NCBI GenBank assembly: GCA_003990745.1
Contig: RBNI01005145.1
Span: 1 to 12,978 of the forward strand
DNA from: Jimgerdemannia flammicorona
Lineage: Eukaryota > Mucoromycota > Endogonomycetes > Endogonales > Endogonaceae
Length of the DNA stretch: 12,978 bases
Direction of reading: 5' to 3'
The first letter of the stretch is position 1, and every line of letters begins with the position of its first letter. This document shows positions 8,661 through 12,978 of the stretch, piece after piece. The notes beneath the pieces are model-generated. The model worked only from the letters and a program-made list of their open reading frames with translations. It did no database searches and was not told where the DNA came from. Position numbers and translations under genes: made by a program.

Positions 8661-8861
8661 CGTCTTCCCTTTTGGGATGTCATATTTTGTATATAAGGAC
8701 CGTGCTTTTGCGTGGCAATAAATGGCTGATGCACTTTCAGTTAAGTTCTTTGTTCGTCTCCCTCTTCTACATGTCTTCTGTTCACTTTGACACTGGCTCT
8801 GGGTTTGCTCCCTTGGCTCCTGCTGGGCCTTCTTCCTCCTCTATTTATCTAACAGAAAGAT
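8661..8861 (+). mobile_element. Possible 5' head of a second Penelope-like copy
   Basis: TATATAA at 8690-8696 is followed about 75 bases later by ATG 8771, opening a short frame (MSSVHFDTGSGF, then Pro/Ser-rich) that is cut by the AT-rich block near 8862. Base composition is pyrimidine-rich like the RT body. Penelope-like elements often sit in partial tandem, so this could be the promoter and protein start of a second copy. No overlap with the first copy's 5' end is visible, because that copy is 5'-truncated. It could equally be the 3' UTR of the first. Confidence 0.3.
8690..8696 (+). promoter_or_regulatory. TATA-like element
   Basis: TATATAAG stands out in an otherwise pyrimidine-rich stretch, with an ATG 75 bases downstream. 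It fits a promoter driving the short frame from 8771. No other promoter element is evident. Confidence 0.3.
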
Positions 8862-9539
8862 CTAAAAATATTTAAGAATTTAAAAAAATATATAAAAGAA
8901 AGTTAAGATGTTATTTAGACTTATAATAACTAAAACAATTTTATAATATTCTATTAGTTTTTATAATTAACTAGAGTGAGATATTTATTATTAAAAAGTA
9001 ATAAAAGTATTCTAACTATAATCTGACAGTAAGTAAAGATTTCTAAATATTCAGAAAGATCCAAAAACTTATAAAAATATTTAAATGAAATATATATAAT
9101 ATTAGACGAAAATATTAAAATATTGAAAGAAGCTATGTAAACTTAAAAAAATTAAAATCCTATTTAAGGATACATTAAGTAAGAAAATTAGCTATTTGTA
9201 ACTCAAAATTAAGAAAATATATTTAAAGACCCAGATTTTTCAAATATAATTAAAGAATATTATTAGATTTATCTTATTATTATTTATATAAGTTATTATT
9301 TCTATTAATGAAAAATTATAATACTTATTAGAATTATAACTATGTAATACTTAGAAAATTAAAATAATATAAAAAAGAAGAAGATTAAATTAGATAATTA
9401 ATTTTTTTAAAAAAAAAGTAAGTCAATTTATAGATATTAAAATTAAATAGTTATCTTCTATTAGATGAGGTTAGAAATAATTCAGTAAAATAAATTAAGT
9501 AGTAAGTTTTTCTAAAAACTAAATATAAAATATATCTAT
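8862..9539. other. AT-rich block with RIP-like signature, no genes
   Basis: About 680 bases at roughly 13-15% GC with no long frame on either strand. My hand count over 8881-9540 gives about 10 CpA and 10 TpG against about 37 ApC plus GpT, a ratio near 0.54, while TpA is very frequent. That depletion of CpA/TpG relative to ApC/GpT is what repeat-induced point mutation leaves. The original sequence is unrecognisable, though an old transposon is likely. The right border is abrupt and coincides with TGTGACG, the inferred LTR start. Confidence 0.65.
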
Positions 9540-9655
9540 TGTGACGTACGCAATTGACAATGGAGTACCGGTGACTGCTAAGATCAACGACATAATAGCG
9601 TGACAATCAAATAGACAGTCTGACCCATTAGGTGATTATCCCAAAAGAAGACAAG

Positions 9656-10732
9656 ATGATCCGAGCCAAAATGAAGACCATGTTATTTAAGGAACCATAC
9701 TCCGCCTCAGGGATCGGCACCAAAGAACCAAGTACCCATCACACAATGCCTCCTATCCGCCGATCCAACCAGACTTCCCGTCGCTCTACCCCTTTGCCTG
9801 ACCCAAAGACCCTGATCTTTGAAGCTATCAAGAAGGCCATCTGGTGCCCAGATACCTCTGAACACTTGAACTTCTATACCGAGGACCTTGGACACTTCAT
9901 CAACTACCAGTATATAATGACCCAATAGCTCAAAGACACTACCGAACGAATGACCCTCTGGTATGACTACGAAATCGGACACTGCCTTTGCAATGAGACT
10001 CAAGAAGACGACCGAGAAGGCCTTATTACCGAATTGATAACCACTAGCCAGCTAATCAAGAGAGCCCTCCGTGTCTACCAAATCTTCCGCCATATTCCCT
10101 GGGCCATAGCACACTTGCAAAGAGTAACAGCTGGCAGCCTCTCCTGCCTTTCAACTGAAGATGCTAACTGGATAGAATCTGAAGTAGCCAACTCTACTGG
10201 CAGCAACTGCGTCGCCGTAGGAAGCCAATAAACCAAACTCACTCAGCCAGGTTTCCACACCACCCCACTCCGAGACAACCATCAAGGTCACCTAATGAGT
10301 CTTATGGAGATATTTGAAGGCCCACCCATTACCATAGAAGCACCCGTTGGGGCTACCCCAACCACCCACCACCCTGTCAGCCACAATTCACATCTCATCA
10401 TTTGGGAACCGAATCAAGAAGAAGCCTAAGAAGTCTCTGTCTTTGAAGAGGAAGCCCAAGAACTCCAAGACCCTGCCCCTGAAGAAACCCCCTCTGACAC
10501 TGAAACTGACGAGTTTCCAGAAGAAGAAGAGGAGCAACAGAGAGTCTACCAGTCCTCTGTCCGCATTCAAGCTGTTCAAGGGTTGGAGAATGTTGTTGAA
10601 GATGACTGGCCGCTTTTCTACCCCCTCACCTCTTGGCCGGCACTTCCCCCTTTTGAGGAGAGGTATGATGAAGAAGAAATCTTAACCCAGCAAGATTTGC
10701 CTGCTGCGGACGAAGGGTACTATTTCCTCTAG
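9656..10732 (+). pseudogene. Unknown protein encoded within LTR U3, three internal stops
   Basis: One frame runs from ATG 9656 (or the better-placed ATG 9746, MPPIRRSNQTSRRS) to TAG 10730-10732. It is interrupted by TAG 9926-9928, TAA 10229-10231 and TAA 10427-10429, each of which can derive from CAG or CAA. The product, about 330-360 residues, has a basic N-terminus, a middle part with helical character (LITELITTSQLIKRAL, residues spread over 9950-10200) and an acidic C-terminal part rich in Glu, Pro and Gln (10430-10540). I recognise no domain, signal peptide or membrane segment. The frame remains open past 10732 through the minisatellite to TAA 11102-11104 if that TAG is also secondary, ending 57 bases before TATA. 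Being in U3, it would be transcribed near the 3' end of element RNA. Function unknown. Confidence 0.5.
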
Positions 10733-10774
10733 AAGCACCACCCATCAGCCATGAGAATTGCACAGCCTTCATGT

Positions 10775-10990
10775 CAGCGTTTTGTCAGCAGGTCCGAATC
10801 CAGTGTTGCTACCCAGCACAACCATTTCCAGCGTTTTGTCAGCAGGTCCGAATCCAGTGTTGCTACCCAGCACAACCATTTCCAGCGTTTTGTCAGCAAG
10901 TCCGAATCCAGCATTGCTATCCAGTACCACCATTTCCAGTGTTTTGTCAGCAAGTCCGAATCCAGCATTGCTACCCTCCACAACCATTTC
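10775..10990 (+). repeat. 54-bp minisatellite, four units, in LTR U3
   Basis: Units at 10775-10828, 10829-10882, 10883-10936 and 10937-10990 each begin CAGyGTTTTGTCAGCArGTC. Units 1 and 2 are identical, and units 3 and 4 diverge progressively. A degenerate fifth unit follows to about 11045. Since 54 is a multiple of three, several frames stay open on both strands, including the frame continuing from the U3 ORF (18-residue repeat, QRFVSRSESSVATQHNHF). It lies 170-390 bases upstream of the TATA box, so it could be an enhancer array, coding, or both. Confidence 0.9.
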
Positions 10991-11160
10991 TGGCAACAAT
11001 CAGCACTCCTGTCTGCTCATCTGAATCCAGCATTGCTATCCCCTACAACCCAATCCGTAGTAAACAATAGCCTGCACCTCGCATCGTGCAAGCCAATAGC
11101 ATAAGTTCACTACAACGTAGTATACCTTAGCCTTAGTCGTGCCCCCATAGCTAGCAAACT

Positions 11161-11202
11161 TATATAAGTAACCCCATATCTTAGAGTGAATAAACCTCAG
11201 TC
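11161..11202 (+). promoter_or_regulatory. LTR core promoter and polyadenylation block (right LTR)
   Basis: TATATAA at 11161-11167, then the block at 11183-11202 containing AATAAA at 11189-11194. The 20-base block is identical to 3253-3272 in the left LTR, while flanks have diverged. This supports a functional U3/R core shared by two related families. Confidence 0.65.
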
Positions 11203-11936
11203 CATTGGCCTTTTATCTGAACGACACAGAAGTCTAGTGTAAGATAATACCAACTTAAGTTTTTGAGAAACTTTGGGAAAAGACTCCAAGAGCCAAGGAA
11301 AACTCTTGTTCAAGAACCGCTGCTAAAGAAAGCCACCAGGAAAACCGCCAGGAAAACCACCGCCAAGTTAAGGAAATTGACTGCTACGAATATTCAAGTT
11401 TCAAGACTGCCACACATTCGGACCGCCATTTGACCGCCATTCAAGATTCAAGACCCGAGGAACCCAAGGAACTCAAGAAACAAGACCAGGATACAAGACC
11501 GATGCCCAGAACGACCGCCATTCCATCACCATTCCACACATCCCCAAGTTAAACAAGTAACCGAATGTACGACCGCCGTCTTCTGTTTTCCCTGACCTAC
11601 TGTGCCACGGACTGCTTTAATTGACCGCTTACAGCCAAGCCCGTCGTCGCCGCATAAATTCAAGTTTGCCGCCAAGTTAATCACCACCAGGAAACTTAGC
11701 CAGCATAATCGCCGCCCTTTTCCACTAAACAATTGAGCCATCAATGTCCTGAGCCACCACCATTGAACAATCAAAGTGCCGCTATTATCAATTACTATCG
11801 CACAAATCGAACGACCTGTCACGTGACCATCGACCCGCAAACGTCACCAACGCTTTCAGTTATACATCGTACGCTTCACACAAGTGGCACCATTGAACAG
11901 TGTTTGAACCTTTAGTTATACAAATTGAATGCCACA
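11203..11936 (+). other. R/U5 region of the right LTR, no gene
   Basis: No convincing reading frame. The stretch carries recurring short motifs such as GACCGCCATT, AAACCGCCAGGAAAACC and CCAAGTTAA (several copies between 11330 and 11720). It parallels the repeat-rich U5 of the left LTR in position and length but not in exact sequence. Short frames here are not supported as genes. Confidence 0.5.
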
Positions 11937-11939
11937 TTT

Positions 11940-11956
11940 TGGGGGCTCAACTGGGA
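11940..11956 (+). promoter_or_regulatory. Primer-binding site, proline-tRNA-like
   Basis: TGGGGGCTCAACTGGGA starts three bases after the CACA end of the LTR. It begins with TGG, the complement of the tRNA CCA tail, and resembles the known proline-tRNA PBS form TGGGGGCTCGTCC of some retroviruses. It implies minus-strand priming by a tRNA ending in GAGCCCCCA. The host tRNA set is not available here, so the exact tRNA is inferred. Confidence 0.6.
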
Positions 11957-11975
11957 AAGTTTTCAAAAGACTTGA

Positions 11976-12978
11976 CCATTTGGCTCAAGAACCCAGCTAT
12001 CTACAGTGGAGAACTTAGCAGGACCAAGTCAGCAACCAAACCAGGGGCAGCAACAGCCCTCCTCAGCAGAACAGAAAGCCCACACCCTTGTCAGAACAGT
12101 GGCCAGGACCCTATTCAACACCAGTAGCCAGAAAACCGAATCAGAAGAAAGAAGTAACCCAGATTACGGTTTGACTTCAAGAGAAAGGAGACGACTCAGA
12201 GGACAACCAGAACTGCCCCTTCAGATCCAAGACTTAAGCCAAGAAGAAGAAGAGGATATCCCCGAGGAGTATCAGACCCTTATTCATAGGAAGAACTCAG
12301 ACAGAAGTGACTACATAACTACTATTGTTACTCGAGTCATCCCACTAGACCGGGTATACTTTGAAACATCAGAAGGAGAAGAGGATTACCATCCATATCA
12401 ACCAGAGCAAGACGATGATTGGGGACCAGACCATCAAAGGGACAAATTTAACCTATACTATTATCTAGACAGCAACACAAACCCACAGCAAGGTGAACAA
12501 GACCTCACTACTTCACAACAGCAAGGGGCAGACGAACTCTCCATCAGTTATATCAGTCCACTCCCACCATCAGTTGCTCGAACTTCGGTACCCTGGTCAC
12601 TCACACCTCGCCACTATCACCAGTCTATCAGAAGATCTCCACTACTACCCAGGACTTCAACCCCAGCATTAATTAGAAGAGCCAGATTACCCTCACCCTC
12701 ACCAAGACACCGCCCTCTGCCAGCACCACTAGATCATCAAGTACCAGCACCACTACCTTTCCCATCACCCCGAGGATCTGCCAGAACCCCCACCCCTGAA
12801 TAATACTCAGATAGTGAAGACAAGCCAGACATGAGCTACCTTCAGAAGTTTCATGGTACAGATAATGAAGATATCGAGGAATTCTTTAGAGAAATCGAAG
12901 TTCAAGCAGCCGCCAAACAATGGGATGCTGCAAGAAAACTCAGAATTGTGGAGTCACTCCTGAGAGGACCAGCTCTAC
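11976..12978 (+). pseudogene. Gag with long N-terminal extension, one internal stop, partial
   Basis: One frame is open from 11976 to the window end except for TAA 12801-12803. After the stop the frame continues unshifted into SYLQKFHGTDNEDIEEFF and further to KLRIVESLLRGPALY, matching the Retrotrans_gag pattern (F-G-x-F/L ... W ... L-G-A). The 265 or so residues before the stop are low in hydrophobic content: Gln-rich, then acidic (QEEEEDIPEEY, near 12238), then Pro/Arg/Ser-rich. No ATG occurs in this frame before 12831 (MSYLQK), and a computed start at 12006 is GTG. Either gag really starts at 12831 and the upstream frame is a separate leader ORF, or the original ATG is lost or reached by splicing. 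Capsid function is inferred from the family. Confidence 0.65.

Larger units (their letters stand above)
9540..11936 (+). repeat. Candidate 5' LTR of about 2.4 kb containing a reading frame
   Basis: The left end TGTG (9540-9543) coincides with the switch from 14% GC to normal composition. The right end CACA (11933-11936) lies three bases before the PBS. The ends are inverted TGTG/CACA as in typical LTRs. Inside are a long frame (9656-10732), a 54-bp minisatellite (10775-10990), TATATAA (11161), an AATAAA block (11189) and a U5 of about 740 bases with repeated CCGCCA motifs. The right-hand LTR copy is outside the window, so identity of the two repeats cannot be tested. Alternatively the LTR starts later, for instance after 10732, and the frame is the last ORF of an upstream element; no polypurine tract was seen there. 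Confidence 0.5.
9540..12978 (+). mobile_element. Gypsy-type LTR retrotransposon, left end
   Basis: The element begins at the AT-rich border and continues past the right edge. In order it holds a very long 5' LTR (9540-11936), a primer-binding site (11940-11956) and gag (from about 11976). Protease, RT and integrase are outside the window. Classification as Ty3/Gypsy rests on the Retrotrans_gag-like segment after 12831 and the PBS layout. In-frame stops in the LTR frame and in gag suggest that it is no longer autonomous. Confidence 0.65.

Noticed and set aside
10775..10990. CRISPR-like repeat array
   Set aside because: The units are directly contiguous with no unique spacers, and the context is a eukaryotic retrotransposon.
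10769..10999. Minus-strand frames over the minisatellite
   Set aside because: A 54-bp unit without stops keeps several frames open automatically; no start or homology supports them.
11526..11840. Minus-strand frame in LTR U5
   Set aside because: No recognisable motif, and it lies antisense inside a non-coding LTR region with short repeats.
515..12803. Stop-codon reassignment (TAA/TAG read as Gln)
   Set aside because: The stops sit only in transposon frames. The NLR exon of over 600 codons uses CAA and CAG for Gln and has no in-frame TAA or TAG before its truncated end. Mutation at CpA explains the pattern.

Overview
The window looks like a transposon graveyard from a filamentous fungus. The grounds are a broken NB-ARC/Sel1/ankyrin receptor gene with two short phase-matched introns, a LINE, a Penelope-like reverse transcriptase, a Ty3/Gypsy-type element, and an AT-rich block with a RIP-like dinucleotide signature (C-to-T mutation at CpA, best known in Pezizomycotina). 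I cannot name the genus. No tRNA, rRNA, CRISPR array or intact host gene was found.

Layout, left to right. 1-2953: two LINE copies of one family on the minus strand. Copy B (1-313) has a complete-looking 5' end and lies inside the endonuclease region of copy A (314-2953). 2954-4031: part of a long LTR on the plus strand, with U3 repeats, a TATA box, an AATAAA block and a repeat-rich U5. Its right end abuts the last codons of a truncated receptor gene. 4014-6423 (minus): that gene encodes a TIR-like segment, NB-ARC, Sel1 repeats and ankyrin repeats. It is cut at the 3' end by the LTR and at the 5' end by the Penelope-like element. 6405-8660 (plus): decayed Penelope-like RT with four in-frame stops and no visible GIY-YIG domain. 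8661-8861: TATA-bearing fragment, possibly the head of another copy. 8862-9539: AT-rich, RIP-like DNA. 9540-12978 (plus): left end of an LTR retrotransposon, with a candidate 2.4 kb LTR (TGTG...CACA), a primer-binding site directly after it, and gag running off the right edge.

The most notable structure is the long LTR at 9540-11936. It seems to carry its own long reading frame in U3 (9656-10732, perhaps to 11104), followed by a 54-bp minisatellite, then the TATA box. A diverged relative of the promoter block recurs in the LTR fragment at 3233-3272, with a similar TATA-to-end distance (about 800 versus 775 bases), so the two belong to related families.

No intact pathway is encoded. The elements share a pattern of decay: eleven internal stops in four frames, nine of them TAA or TAG, as expected from transitions at CAA, CAG or TGG. 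The order of events appears to be: receptor gene first, then the LTR element inserted into or against it, then LINE A into the LTR, then LINE B into LINE A. The Penelope-like element cut the other end of the receptor gene independently.
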